From NCBI RefSeq assembly GCF_902459655.1, contig NZ_CABPSB010000006.1:1-64000 (forward strand): a stretch of 64,000 nucleotides of DNA, read 5' to 3'. The translations under genes and the position numbers were made by a program. This stretch comes from Pandoraea anhela (GTDB lineage Bacteria; Pseudomonadota; Gammaproteobacteria; Burkholderiales; Burkholderiaceae). The notes beneath the pieces were generated by a model. It was not told the DNA's origin and ran no database searches. It was given only the letters and a program-made list of their open reading frames with translations. Position 1 is the first letter of the stretch; each line of letters begins with the position of its first letter. Shown piece by piece: positions 44,949 through 54,565 of the stretch.

Positions 44949-45866
44949 GTGAAATTCGACCTGACCGATCTGCGCCTGTGCCTGCTGGTTGCCGACGCCG
45001 GCAGCATTACCGGCGGCGCCGAGCGCGCCCATCTGACGCTGGCCTCGGCCAGCGCGCGCATTCGCGGCCTCGAAGAGACGCTGGGCGTGGCGCTGTTCAT
45101 GCGGCATCGTCAGGGTGTCATTCCCACGCCCGCAGGTCGCGCCCTGCTCGCTCACGCACGCCGCGTGCTTGCGCAGATCGAGCAGATGCGCGGCGAACTT
45201 GGCGAATACGCCGCAGGCCTCAGGGGGAATGTGCGCATCGCATCCAATACGGTCGCGATGTCCGAATTCCTGCCCGATCTGCTCGGCGCGTTTCTGGCCG
45301 AACATCCGAATGTGGAGATTGCACTGCGCGAGCAGACCAGCCCTGCCGTCGTTCAGGCAGTGCTCGAAGGCGCGGCGGATATCGGCGTCGTCTCCGACTG
45401 GATCGAGTTGACAGGACTGGAGACGGTGCCGTTCCGGCAGGACAGGCTGGTGATCGTCACGCCGCCGGGCCATGCGCTGGCCGCACGCGACGACGTCGCG
45501 TTCATCGACGTGCTCGAGGCCGAATTCATCGGTCTGCCCGAGCAAAGCGCGTTGGCCGAGCATCTCGATGGGCATGCCAGACGGGCGGGACGTCCGTTGC
45601 GCTACCGCCTGCGGCTGCGCGACTTCGACAGTCTGTGCCGTGCGGTCGCCGCAGGCGCTGCGCTGGGCATCGTGCCCCTTAGCGCGGCCCGACGCTCGGC
45701 AGCCACGCTCGGTATCGGCATCGTGCCGCTCGTCGATCCGTGGGCGTTGCGCACCCTCGTGCTGTGCGTGCGCGAGCGCGACGCCCTGCCCGTCTACGCC
45801 CGGCAACTCCTCGAACGCTTGCAAGCCTCGCCCGTCACAGCGAACGATGCCGGCCGGCGACATTGA
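44949..45866 (+). CDS. LysR-family transcriptional regulator
   Basis: 305 residues from a GTG at 44949 (V-K-F-D-L-T-D-L-R-L-C-L), the normal LysR start; the frame upstream is unconserved. Winged helix at residues 5-62 (S-I-T-G-G-A-E-R-A-H-L-T-L-A-S-A-S), effector domain about 90-290. Contains V-V-S-D-W-I-E-L-x-G as in regulators of the CbbR/YeiE-like group. It is not adjacent to an obvious divergent metabolic gene (rhlE is the neighbour), so the target is unknown. Convergent with the uracil permease. Confidence 0.85.
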   Translation: MKFDLTDLRLCLLVADAGSITGGAERAHLTLASASARIRGLEETLGVALFMRHRQGVIPTPAGRALLAHARRVLAQIEQMRGELGEYAAGLRGNVRIASNTVAMSEFLPDLLGAFLAEHPNVEIALREQTSPAVVQAVLEGAADIGVVSDWIELTGLETVPFRQDRLVIVTPPGHALAARDDVAFIDVLEAEFIGLPEQSALAEHLDGHARRAGRPLRYRLRLRDFDSLCRAVAAGAALGIVPLSAARRSAATLGIGIVPLVDPWALRTLVLCVRERDALPVYARQLLERLQASPVTANDAGRRH

Positions 45867-45888
45867 CACGACAGTCGCCACAAACGAA

Positions 45889-45916
45889 AACGGCACGACG
45901 CCATCGCCGTGCCGTT
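45889..45916. terminator. Hairpin between convergent LysR and permease genes
   Basis: Arms aacggcac (45889-45896) and gtgccgtt (45909-45916), placed between two convergent stops. T runs are weak on both sides, so termination strength is uncertain. Confidence 0.55.
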
Positions 45917-45954
45917 CAGCCTCGCCGCGAGCGCGCGGCGCGAGCGCGACAGCC

Positions 45955-47262
45955 TTACATCGCCGCCGGGCGTGACACGCCGCGTCCGCGCAGCAACGCG
46001 TACAGAAGGATCGCGCCGAACGTCGCGCAACCGATGCCGCCGAGCGAGAAGTTGCCGAACTTCAGCGTGAAGTCCCCGGCGCCCAGCACCAGCGTGACCG
46101 CCGCCACGATCAGGTTGCGGTTGTCGGAGAAGTCCACCTTGTTCTGCACCCAGATGCGTGCCCCGGCGACCGTGATCAGGCCGAACACGACGATGGACAC
46201 GCCACCGAGCACCGGCCCCGGAATCGTCTGGATCACAGCGCCGAACTTCGGCGAGAAGCCGAGCACCAGCGCGAGCACCGCCGCGACGGCGAACACCAGC
46301 GTCGAATAGATCTTGGTGACGGCCATCACGCCGATGTTCTCGGCGTACGTCGTCACCCCCGTGCCGCCGACGCTGCCCGACACGATGGTCGCCAGCCCGT
46401 CGCCGAGGAAGGCGCGGCCCATGTAGCGGTCGAGGTTCTGCCCCGTCATGGCGCTCACGGCTTTGATGTGTCCCAGATTTTCCGCCACCAGAATGATGGC
46501 GATGGGGGCGAGCAGCACCATCGCCTCAGGCTTGAACACGGGCGCGGCGAAATGCGGCAGACCGAACCATGCAGCGTTCGCCACGACGGCGAAGTCGATG
46601 GGCTTGCCCAGCCCCATGCCGTTCGTGAGCACGGCGTACAGCACATAGGCCAGCAGCAGCCCGACGAGAATCAGCAGACGCTGCACCATGCCGCGCGCGA
46701 ACACGGCCACGAGGCCGACGCAGAGCACCGTCGCGAGCGCCATCCACGTATCGAAGCTCGTCGCGGACACGCTCTTCACGGCGACCGGCGCGAGATTCAG
46801 ACCGATGACCGCGACGACCGCCCCCGTCACGACCGGCGGCATCAACGCTTCGATCCAGCGCGTGCCGACCGCCATTACGATCAGACCGATGACTGCGTAG
46901 AGCACACCGCAGGCGATGATCCCGCCGAGCGCAACGGGAATGTTCATGTTCGGGCCGCTACCGGCGTAACCGGTCACCGAAATGACCAGCCCGATAAACG
47001 CGAAGCTGGAGCCGAGATAGCTGGGTACACGTCCGCCGACGAGCACGAAGAACAGCAACGTGCCGATGCCCGACATGAAGATCGCGAGGTTCGGATCGAA
47101 GCCCATGAGCAGCGGAGCGAGCACGGTCGAGCCGAACATGGCGACCACGTGCTGCACGCCCATCGCGACGGTCTGCGGCCAGGGCAGGCGTTCGTCGGGG
47201 GCGATCACGCGCCCGGAGGCGGTGTCCTGTTGCTGCCACTTCGGGAAGTAACCCTCTGACAT
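45955..47262 (-). CDS. Uracil/xanthine permease (NCS2/NAT family, UraA-like)
   Basis: 435 residues from the ATG at 47262, with AGGAGA ribosome site; upstream frame is unconserved. About 14 membrane segments. The Q-H-V-V-A-M-F-G motif in helix 1, G-S-S-F-A-F in helix 3 and the NAT region A-E-N-L-G-H-I-K-A-V with G-G-T-G-V-T-T-Y-A-E-N are those of uracil:H+ symporters. Imports uracil or a related base. Monocistronic. Confidence 0.92.
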   Translation of the reverse strand: MSEGYFPKWQQQDTASGRVIAPDERLPWPQTVAMGVQHVVAMFGSTVLAPLLMGFDPNLAIFMSGIGTLLFFVLVGGRVPSYLGSSFAFIGLVISVTGYAGSGPNMNIPVALGGIIACGVLYAVIGLIVMAVGTRWIEALMPPVVTGAVVAVIGLNLAPVAVKSVSATSFDTWMALATVLCVGLVAVFARGMVQRLLILVGLLLAYVLYAVLTNGMGLGKPIDFAVVANAAWFGLPHFAAPVFKPEAMVLLAPIAIILVAENLGHIKAVSAMTGQNLDRYMGRAFLGDGLATIVSGSVGGTGVTTYAENIGVMAVTKIYSTLVFAVAAVLALVLGFSPKFGAVIQTIPGPVLGGVSIVVFGLITVAGARIWVQNKVDFSDNRNLIVAAVTLVLGAGDFTLKFGNFSLGGIGCATFGAILLYALLRGRGVSRPAAM

Positions 47263-47451
47263 GTTCGATCTTCTCCTGTCTGTCTTGCCGTGTCGTGGAA
47301 TGCGCGCGTGTGTCCGCATCATCCCGCCAGGTGCGTAGGACGATGGGAAAAACTGGCCGCAGTGTACGGAGCGCACGCACGGAAGGCAAGGCGAGAAATA
47401 TCGGCTACCTGAGACGTGGGCGCCGCGAGACGGCGCCGGCCTGGCCCGACG

Positions 47452-49275
47452 TCAGCGTCTGGCCAGCCCCTGAAGGATCACGTCCGCCAGACCGGTGTAG
47501 TTGCCGTCGAAATGATGCCCGCCGGGCATCTTCACGATCTGCACACGTTTGGGATCGAGCCCAGGGCAATTGCTGTCGTCCTCGTCGGCCCCGTAGACAC
47601 ACATCGCCATGCCGTCGGGCAACCGGTGCACTTCCGGCCGGATCGGCAACCCGTTCTGGCTCGACATCACCCAGTTGGTCATGCGGAACTCGAAGTCGGC
47701 CTTCTGGCCGAGCCCCATCAGTACGAGCAACCCCACCCGCTCGCGGGCGACGGGCGGCAGCCGGTTGACCATGAACGGCAGCACGTCCGCGCCTTGCGAA
47801 TAGCCGATCAGAATCGCGCGCTTCTTGTTCCAGCGGGTTTGGTAAAAGCGCATGAGACGGTCGATGTCGAGCGCGCCCGACGCCGGTGTGCGCGCGGACC
47901 AGAAGTAGCGCAGCGAATCGACGCCCACGACGGGAATGCCATGTGCGGCCAGTGCGCCGGCGACATCCCGGTCGAGTCCGGCCCAGCCGCCGTCGCCGGA
48001 GAGCAGGATCGCGAAGGTGTCGGCCTGGTTCGCGGCGGGTTTGCCCGTGGCGGGCACCTCGATCACCGGCAGGTCGGCGACAGCGGCCGGCGGGCGCGCC
48101 GTGCCGGCGACATGGTGAGCATTCAGACGGCGGAACGCGTTCTTGTACTGCGTCACCCAATCGGCCAGCACGGGCGTGGGCGACGCCCCCTGCGCCGCGG
48201 TGACGCCACTGGCGTCGATCGCCCCGAGACTGCCGGCCAGTCCGCCCACGAGCCAGCTCGAATTCGGCGTGCGTGCGGCGAACGCCTGCGCCACGTGGTC
48301 CGGGCAGCGCGGGGCCCGGCCAGGGCTGCCCGGACCGGCCGCCGGGCCACCCATGGCGAGCCACGGCGCGCTCATGACCGGCGCGGGCAGCAAGCGCATC
48401 GGCGCACCGCCCGCCGTATGCGTGATGCCGCGTCCGAAATGCACGCCCTCCCCCTGACACAGCGGACGCGACATCGGCAGCACCGGACAGAAGTCGACCG
48501 ACAGCGCGCCCGAGAACGTCTCGTTACCGGCCTGCGCAAGCATCGCGTAGGCGAACGTTCCCCCCACGCCGTCGCCCACGAGAATCGGCGGGGTATAGCC
48601 CGGCAGTTTGACGGCGGCCTCGACCCATCGGCCGAAGTTGTCGAGATCGCCCGCCGCGTAGACGCAGGCGATCTCGTCCTTCGTGTAGTTCGCCATCAGC
48701 CGTGCCGTGTCGATCCCTGCGACGAGCGCCCCGGTGTCGGCCAGCGCGCGGGCCATGCGCTCGGCGCGAGGCGTCCAGCCGTCGTCGTCGGAGAAGAACA
48801 GCACCGTGGCATTCGGCTCGCCCTGCGGGCGGAAGATGGGAACGTTCTCGAAGCGTCCGTGCGTCAGAATCTCCGGCGCCGGATTGCCGCCTGCGCTGCG
48901 AAACGCGGCGGCACTGGCGGCCGCCGCAGCCGCTTGCGGCATGACGGGCGCCGGTGCGCCCGACCCCGCGGCAGACGACTGCGCCACCGGTCCCGCCTTG
49001 GGGGCAGGCTTCAATACGTTCAGCGCATGGCTGCGCGCCTCGGTCGATTGGGACGTCTGGGCCGGCACGGCGGTCGACGTCATCGCCATCGCCATCGCGG
49101 GCATCAGCGCACTCAGGACCGCGCGCGCCATGCGCCGTGTCGGCCAGTAGGCGCGCGGATATCCCACCCGCCCCACCCGCCCCGCCGGACACGCCAGCCC
49201 CGCCCGCATTGCACCGGTCTGGCGGCCAGCCGTCTCGCGTGCCGCCGTCGCCGCTTCGTTCGCGTTGTGCGTCAT
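47452..49275 (-). CDS. acvB: AcvB/VirJ-family serine hydrolase, probable lysyl-phosphatidylglycerol hydrolase
   Basis: 607 residues from the ATG at 49275, which overlaps the mprF stop by 4 nt (ATGA). The N-terminal 50 residues precede a signal segment (A-R-A-V-L-S-A-L-M-P-A-M-A-M-A-M, cleavage near V-P-A-Q), so it is periplasmic. The C-terminal VirJ domain (about 410-605) is an alpha/beta hydrolase with nucleophile Ser493 in G-Y-S-Q-G and His in G-G-H-H-F. A first, degenerate hydrolase-like half has G-D-G-V-G-G at the elbow. In Agrobacterium, AcvB hydrolyses the lysyl-phosphatidylglycerol made by the partner synthase. The overlap with mprF here supports the same role. Confidence 0.88.
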   Translation of the reverse strand: MTHNANEAATAARETAGRQTGAMRAGLACPAGRVGRVGYPRAYWPTRRMARAVLSALMPAMAMAMTSTAVPAQTSQSTEARSHALNVLKPAPKAGPVAQSSAAGSGAPAPVMPQAAAAAASAAAFRSAGGNPAPEILTHGRFENVPIFRPQGEPNATVLFFSDDDGWTPRAERMARALADTGALVAGIDTARLMANYTKDEIACVYAAGDLDNFGRWVEAAVKLPGYTPPILVGDGVGGTFAYAMLAQAGNETFSGALSVDFCPVLPMSRPLCQGEGVHFGRGITHTAGGAPMRLLPAPVMSAPWLAMGGPAAGPGSPGRAPRCPDHVAQAFAARTPNSSWLVGGLAGSLGAIDASGVTAAQGASPTPVLADWVTQYKNAFRRLNAHHVAGTARPPAAVADLPVIEVPATGKPAANQADTFAILLSGDGGWAGLDRDVAGALAAHGIPVVGVDSLRYFWSARTPASGALDIDRLMRFYQTRWNKKRAILIGYSQGADVLPFMVNRLPPVARERVGLLVLMGLGQKADFEFRMTNWVMSSQNGLPIRPEVHRLPDGMAMCVYGADEDDSNCPGLDPKRVQIVKMPGGHHFDGNYTGLADVILQGLARR

Positions 49276-52046
49276 TTCGCAATCATCCCTTTCCAGCCGC
49301 CCCCCACGAGCGACGCCACGTCGGCCAGTGTCAGCATCGGCGCGATGCCGCCCGGAGTCATCAGATAGCGTGTTTCCCATTGCGGATCGAACTTCTCCTT
49401 GAAGCTGCGCAGACCACGGAAGTTATAGAACCGCGCCCCATGCGCGAACATCATCCGGCCGAAGCGATGCCAGCGAGGCGCGAGTTGATGCGTCTGCATG
49501 CCCGACATCGGCGCCATGCCGAGGCCGAAGCGCTGATAGCCCTGCGCCTTGAAGTGCAGCATCAGTTTGGCGAACAGGAAGTCCATCGTGCCCGGCGGGG
49601 CATCGGGCACCTGACGCATCAGGTCGATGCTCGCTTCGATACGCTGCACATCGGGGCACATCAGCGTGGCGAACGCGACGAGCCGGCCGTCGCGACGCAC
49701 GAGCGCCACCGGCTGCCGTGCGACATAGGCGTCGTCGAACGCACCCAGCGAGAAGCCCTTCTCGCGCGTGTGCTGGCGCGCAAGCCACGCATCGGATACC
49801 GGACGCATCTCTGCGAGATGCGGCGCGACGTCCTCAGGCGACACGATCTCCAGCGTCAGTCCCTCACGCTCGCCGCGCGTCACGCCGTGTCGCAAGTTCG
49901 CCCGACGCGAGCCTTGCAGACTGAACTCAGGCAACGAGACGAACGCCTCCTCGCCCAGCTTGTAGGCACGGAGTCCCGCGTCGATATAGAGCGGCAGCGC
50001 TTGCGGACGCGTCTTGTAAAACGCCGCGCGCCCGCCATGCGAATCGGCCAGTTCGATGAAGCGCCATATCAGTTCGGGCCATTCCTTCTGATCGCCCACC
50101 GGATCCGAGAGCGAAACCCACGAGCGGCGATGCTTCGCGTACATGATGAAAGCGTTGCCCGACGGCGAGAACAGGAAGCTCTTGTCGCCCATGAGCGCGA
50201 GGCATGCGTCGGCGGCGGGTTGTTTGCGGATGACGGCCATGGCGCGCGCGAGTTCGTCCTGCGTGGCCGGCACCATCGCGCCGGGCGACTGACGCAGCAA
50301 CTGCCACAACGACAGCCCCAGTCCGATCACCGCAACGACCATGAGCGCGCGCATCGAACGCGGTGCGTCGCCGTCGAACGTGAATTGCCACCAGAGTTGA
50401 TTCGCGTAGCCGACGCGACGGTACGACATGAACATCAGCCAGGTACACGCCCCCAGCACCGAGAGTACGGCGATGATCCAGCCCGGCTCGAACGACTGCG
50501 TGAAGAGCGACGAGCGCCGGTCGAACTGCTTGCGCGAGACGAGCAGCAACGTCGCGAGCACGGCCAGGACGAACAGCTCCGACAAGGCGATGCCCTTCGG
50601 GATCGCCAGCACTGCGGCAATGACGGTCAGCGCGAGCGAGCCCCACCAGGCGGCGTCCAGGCGGTGCAGCAGACCGCGCGCGAGGAACAACATCGACAAG
50701 CCCGCCACGCTGCCCAGCAAGTGCGATACCTCCACGAGGAACAGCGGCACATGGCGGCGCAGGAAGTCCTCGGCGTCGCGCGTGGCGGGCGTCACGCCGG
50801 AAATGAGGAGCATGACGCCTGCGACGAGCGTAAGCGCCGCCAGCAGGCCGGGGAAGAGACGCACGGCCGCGCGTCCGATCGGTGCGGCCGGCCCCTGCCG
50901 CAACTCGAACCCGGCCAGCAGGCACGCCGCGAGCATCAGCGGCAGGAGGTAGTAGATGCCGCGATACAGTACCAGCGCCCCCGCGACCTGACTGATCGGC
51001 GCGTGCCCGTTCGTCGCCAGCAGAATCACCGCTTCGAATACGCCGACGCCGCCCGGCACGTGACTGAGCACACCGAGCGCCATGGCGATGGCGTAGAAGA
51101 CGACGAAGGTCGGCAGATCCACCACCCCGGCGGGCAACAGGCACCACAGCGCAGCGGCAGCCATGCCGAGATCGGCCGCGGAAATGATTAGTTGCCGCAA
51201 CGCCAGGCGTAGCGGCGGCAACGGCATCGTCCACCGCCCGAAGAGCGCCACCGAACGTTTGCGCGCGCACAGCACGAGGAACGCGGCGGCGCCCGCCAGC
51301 AGCAGCACGGCGAACAGTTGCAGCAGCCACGCGGGGATCGGCGCCAGCGCCGAGACGCGCGATGCGCCCCACAACATCCCGAGCGAGCCGAACACCGTCA
51401 TGCCGAGGCCGAATGCGCCCGCGTTGAACGCTACCGCCTGCGCGACCTTCGATGCATCGACCCCGGCGGCGGCGTACATCCGCATGCGCACCGTGCCGCC
51501 CGTGAGCACGCCGAGACCGACGGAGTTGCCCAATGCGTAAGCGATGAACGATGTCAGCACGACCGTCGAGCGCTTGACCCGGGCCCCGGCGAAAGCAAGG
51601 CCGGAGATGTCGTAGCCCGTCAGCGCCGCGTAACTTGCCAGCGTTGCCAGCATGGCAAGCACGAGGCGCGTCGCGGGCGTGTCGTGAATGGCGGCGATCA
51701 CGTTGTCGTAATGCACGTGCCGCAGCATGTGATGCAGCGCATCGAAGACGAACAGGCCGAGCAGGAGAACGCCCGCGACGATGAGCCAGGGGCGCGCCGC
51801 GCTCCAGGGAAAGCGGCGGAGCAGGCGGATGGGGGCGGGCAACGCGCGCCAGGCGTCCTCGATCGGGGACGGCGAGGTCGATAAGGGCGGCGACGGCCAG
51901 GACGATATCGCAGGGACGTCCGGCGGGCCGCCGGCGGCGGATGCCGCAGCGCTGGCGCCTGCGGTGGCCGTGGAACCCGTGGAGGCGGCCACTGAGGAAG
52001 TTGCATCGGCGGGCCGGCTCGGGCGCGCTCGGGGCGGTTCAGTCAT
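49272..52046 (-). CDS. mprF: Phosphatidylglycerol lysyltransferase/flippase MprF
   Basis: 924 residues. A 60-residue Ala/Ser/Pro-rich cytoplasmic N-terminus is followed by a membrane region of about 14 segments (residues about 80-610) that includes the flippase (T-S-F-I-A-Y-A-L-G-N, then L-S-H-V-P-G-G-V-G-V-F-E). A C-terminal DUF2156 GNAT-like domain (about 620-910; S-L-S-D-P-V-G, A-F-Y-K-T-R-P and L-G-M-A-P-M-S-G) transfers lysine from lysyl-tRNA to phosphatidylglycerol. This lowers membrane negative charge and gives resistance to cationic peptides. Full length, both modules present. acvB follows with a 4-nt overlap. Confidence 0.94.
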   Translation of the reverse strand: MTEPPRARPSRPADATSSVAASTGSTATAGASAAASAAGGPPDVPAISSWPSPPLSTSPSPIEDAWRALPAPIRLLRRFPWSAARPWLIVAGVLLLGLFVFDALHHMLRHVHYDNVIAAIHDTPATRLVLAMLATLASYAALTGYDISGLAFAGARVKRSTVVLTSFIAYALGNSVGLGVLTGGTVRMRMYAAAGVDASKVAQAVAFNAGAFGLGMTVFGSLGMLWGASRVSALAPIPAWLLQLFAVLLLAGAAAFLVLCARKRSVALFGRWTMPLPPLRLALRQLIISAADLGMAAAALWCLLPAGVVDLPTFVVFYAIAMALGVLSHVPGGVGVFEAVILLATNGHAPISQVAGALVLYRGIYYLLPLMLAACLLAGFELRQGPAAPIGRAAVRLFPGLLAALTLVAGVMLLISGVTPATRDAEDFLRRHVPLFLVEVSHLLGSVAGLSMLFLARGLLHRLDAAWWGSLALTVIAAVLAIPKGIALSELFVLAVLATLLLVSRKQFDRRSSLFTQSFEPGWIIAVLSVLGACTWLMFMSYRRVGYANQLWWQFTFDGDAPRSMRALMVVAVIGLGLSLWQLLRQSPGAMVPATQDELARAMAVIRKQPAADACLALMGDKSFLFSPSGNAFIMYAKHRRSWVSLSDPVGDQKEWPELIWRFIELADSHGGRAAFYKTRPQALPLYIDAGLRAYKLGEEAFVSLPEFSLQGSRRANLRHGVTRGEREGLTLEIVSPEDVAPHLAEMRPVSDAWLARQHTREKGFSLGAFDDAYVARQPVALVRRDGRLVAFATLMCPDVQRIEASIDLMRQVPDAPPGTMDFLFAKLMLHFKAQGYQRFGLGMAPMSGMQTHQLAPRWHRFGRMMFAHGARFYNFRGLRSFKEKFDPQWETRYLMTPGGIAPMLTLADVASLVGGGWKGMIAK

Positions 52047-52537
52047 GTTTCGGTCGATCCTTCGGCCGGCACGACGTCATCTACGGGACGCCGCCCTCAC
52101 GGCCTGTGGGCGAGTCGGAGCCTGTCTGTCTGGGAGATAGCTTACACCGCGATGCGTAACAGGTCTTGTCGGTGCGCCACTGACAACACCGTCCGGTGAG
52201 CGCCGCCGTCGGTGGCAGCGCCCCGCCAGACGGGCGTTTCCGACCGATAGCTCACGACGCGAGGCAGTTTTGGCAGCGCAATATCGGTGACATCGGCAGC
52301 GCCATCCCCGCCGCGCGGGGCTGTGGCGGGGCGATTGCGCCCGACTATTGATCGATTGACGCGATACATGCAACTTAATGTAAAATGCGCGGGTTTTACT
52401 GGGTACTTACCCGAAGTTTTTCCTAAACTTCGATTTCGAATATCGCCGCAGTGCGGCACGTGCGCACGCCGAACCCTTCTGACTCCGAAGAGAGTCGATA
52501 TGCGGTTCGAAGTTTTGTGCGCGGGGGGAGTGAACGA
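52047..52537. other. Divergent intergenic region mprF/serine hydrolase with dyads
   Basis: 491 bp. TTGACG (52356-52361) with TGTAAA (52379-52384) 17 bp later, or TAAAAT (52381-52386), is a candidate plus-strand promoter. Two consecutive dyads lie in the leader: gggta-ct-taccc (52401-52412) and cgaagttt/aaacttcg (52412-52432). The mprF side shows no clear promoter. Confidence 0.5.
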
Positions 52538-53833
52538 ATGAACGTCGTACGGCATCGCCGTTCGGCAGGGGCACGCAGTACCGCGCAGCAGGGCATGCGA
52601 CTCGATCCGCATGCCCTGTCGCGCGCAATGGGACACGCCCGCGCGTCTGCACGCCGTGTGGTCCTGACGATCCTGCTGGGCACTGCCACGCTGACGGGCG
52701 CGGGTGTCGCGCTCGCTCAAACATCGCAGACACCATCGACCGCCGAGCCGTCGGCTGCGGCTGCCGGCGGCAACAGCGCGGTCGTCGCCTTGCCCTCATC
52801 GGGCGCGGCGAGCGCCATCAAGCCGGCCGTGCCGATCGGTCAATCGACGATCACGCAGGGCGTGGCGCAACTCAAGGAGCGCTACAACCTCTCGCACGTC
52901 TGGCTGCGTACCGAGTCGGACGGCGGTGTGGCGTTGGAGGCCGCCACATCGGGCGACGACGTCCAGCAATTGCTGCCTGTGGCAAGTCTGTCGAAATCGG
53001 TGACGGCCATCGGCATCGCGCTGCTTGTCCAGCAGGGCAAGTTATCGCTCGACGCCAAACTCGGCGACTTGCTCGACGCGTACGCGAAGCAGCATGGCAA
53101 ACCGCTCGACCCGAGCTTGCGCGAGTTGACCGTGCGACGTCTGCTCGCGCATCGTGCGGGCCTGGCGACGAACGGCTTCAACGATCCGGTCAACGGGTTG
53201 TTCAGCGGTCTGGCGATTCGTCGCGTAGGCGGCAGCGCGGACTTCTTCAACTACCTCGACGCAGGCGACGCCAGTCACTCGACGGGCCGCTCCGATTTCG
53301 TCTATTCCAACGTCTCGTATCTGTTGCTCGGCATGGTGATCGAGGCGGTCTCGGGCGAGGACTACAAGGACTTCTGCGAGACCTTCATCTTCGCGCCGCT
53401 GGGCGTGACGGATGCGAAACTGCCCGACAACTGGCGTCTGCTGGCGCCGTTCGCGGGGTGGCAGATGTCGACGGGCGCGCTGCTCAAAGTGTGGCGGGTG
53501 TTCGATATCCGGCGTCCGAGTCTGCTCACGGAGAAAACGCTGGGCGCGCTGTTGCTCGACAAGCAGTCGGGGCCGGTGAACTCGGATCGGGATGTGTATT
53601 ACACGCTTGGCGTGTTCATGCTGCCCGGCGCGGGGGATCGCAGTTACCGCGTGAGTCACGACGGCATCGCGGACTTTTTCCGCACGCAGTCGACTTATTA
53701 CACGGTCGTGGAGAAGACGGTGCCCGGCGACAGCTGGGCGCTCGTGGTGTCGCCGATTCCGTCGCGCGGCCAGTTCGGCGCGATTCAGCGCGACGTGCGG
53801 CGGATCATTCGTCAGGCGCGCCTGGTGCCCTGA
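52538..53833 (+). CDS. Serine hydrolase of the class C beta-lactamase/EstB family
   Basis: 431 residues from the ATG at 52538, preceded by a GGGGGGAG ribosome site. A signal segment lies at about residues 40-63 (R-R-V-V-L-T-I-L-L-G, cleavage near A-L-A-Q), so it is exported. Catalytic motifs of the family are seen: S150-L-S-K153, Y256-S-N258 and H374-D-G in the place of the K-T-G/H-x-G box. The HDG form fits esterases or D-amino-peptidases better than a working beta-lactamase. Plus-strand gene opposite mprF, with its 3' end overlapping the convergent GIY-YIG gene by 29 bp. Confidence 0.85.
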   Translation: MNVVRHRRSAGARSTAQQGMRLDPHALSRAMGHARASARRVVLTILLGTATLTGAGVALAQTSQTPSTAEPSAAAAGGNSAVVALPSSGAASAIKPAVPIGQSTITQGVAQLKERYNLSHVWLRTESDGGVALEAATSGDDVQQLLPVASLSKSVTAIGIALLVQQGKLSLDAKLGDLLDAYAKQHGKPLDPSLRELTVRRLLAHRAGLATNGFNDPVNGLFSGLAIRRVGGSADFFNYLDAGDASHSTGRSDFVYSNVSYLLLGMVIEAVSGEDYKDFCETFIFAPLGVTDAKLPDNWRLLAPFAGWQMSTGALLKVWRVFDIRRPSLLTEKTLGALLLDKQSGPVNSDRDVYYTLGVFMLPGAGDRSYRVSHDGIADFFRTQSTYYTVVEKTVPGDSWALVVSPIPSRGQFGAIQRDVRRIIRQARLVP

Positions 53834-54233
53834 CGCCGGTCGTACCGGTGTCGGGGGCGCGCTCCTCGTACTTTTCGTACTTTTCGCCTGCTTTGCCCTC
53901 GCTCCCCGCATGGACGGAACCGCAGAGATCCGTGAGATCGCAGACGTAGGTCCCCGCGATCAGACCGCGCTTCTGCGACGCGCTCAGTTGCTTGATGCGG
54001 TATTCGGCACGTGAGGCGGCCGAGCGATCCGCAAACGACAGCGAGAGCAGAATCCGCGAGGGCGGATACGCCCGCGTGAATCGCGCGCCCTTGCCCGCCA
54101 CATGCGCCGCATAGCGTGCATCGACGTCGACCGTAATGCCGGTGTAAATCCGTCCACCGGCACACTCCAGCAAGTAGAGAAACCATGGCTTCGGTGCTGC
54201 GGCGCCGGGGGTTTCGTTCGCTGCGTCATTCAT
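53805..54233 (-). CDS. GIY-YIG domain protein (UPF0213/YhbQ-like)
   Basis: 142 residues from the ATG at 54233; a GTG at 54242 would add three residues. The compact GIY-YIG nuclease fold is visible: W-F-L-Y-L-L-E-C, Y-T-G-I-T, then H-V-A-G-K-G-A-R-F-T and A-E-Y-R-I-K-Q-L. YhbQ-like proteins act on damaged or branched DNA; the exact role is unsettled. A C-terminal tail of about 45 residues is low in complexity (E-K-Y-E-K-Y-E-E). Its 3' end overlaps the serine hydrolase gene tail to tail. Confidence 0.83.
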   Translation of the reverse strand: MNDAANETPGAAAPKPWFLYLLECAGGRIYTGITVDVDARYAAHVAGKGARFTRAYPPSRILLSLSFADRSAASRAEYRIKQLSASQKRGLIAGTYVCDLTDLCGSVHAGSEGKAGEKYEKYEERAPDTGTTGVRAPGAPDE

Positions 54234-54565
54234 CGCCAACACGCAAATCTTCTCCGTCGTGTCTTAGGGGGGCTCATGGGGGCCGGCGCTTATTGTAGGC
54301 CTGAAGCGGATTTTCGCCCAACGCCCGCCCCCCTCCGGCTCCCAGCTTTCGGCTTTCGGCTTGCCTACAGCGCATCCCGCATGCCTTGGGGGGGCACCGT
54401 TCTCGACAATCCCCGGCATCGTCCTCTCGCCGCTAGAATGCCAACGTACGTCCACGGTCGTCGCGTTGTGTCCGTCACGCCTTAGCCCCTCGTGACATCA
54501 CTGACATCACTGACATCACTGACATCACCGACACCTCCTGGCCCAACACGAAAACGACAAGCGCC
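54234..54565. other. Intergenic region with 9-bp tandem repeats
   Basis: 332 bp holding divergent promoters. There are G/C homopolymer patches (near 54266-54290 and 54327-54340), a repeated tttcggc near 54349-54360, and a four-copy repeat at 54493-54528. TAGAAT at 54434-54439 is a weak -10 candidate for the transporter. Confidence 0.45.
54493..54528. repeat. Four perfect 9-bp tandem repeats
   Basis: The unit tgacatcac is repeated four times without a mismatch, followed by a partial cgacacctc copy, 37 bp before the transporter start codon, in its leader. Confidence 0.9.
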
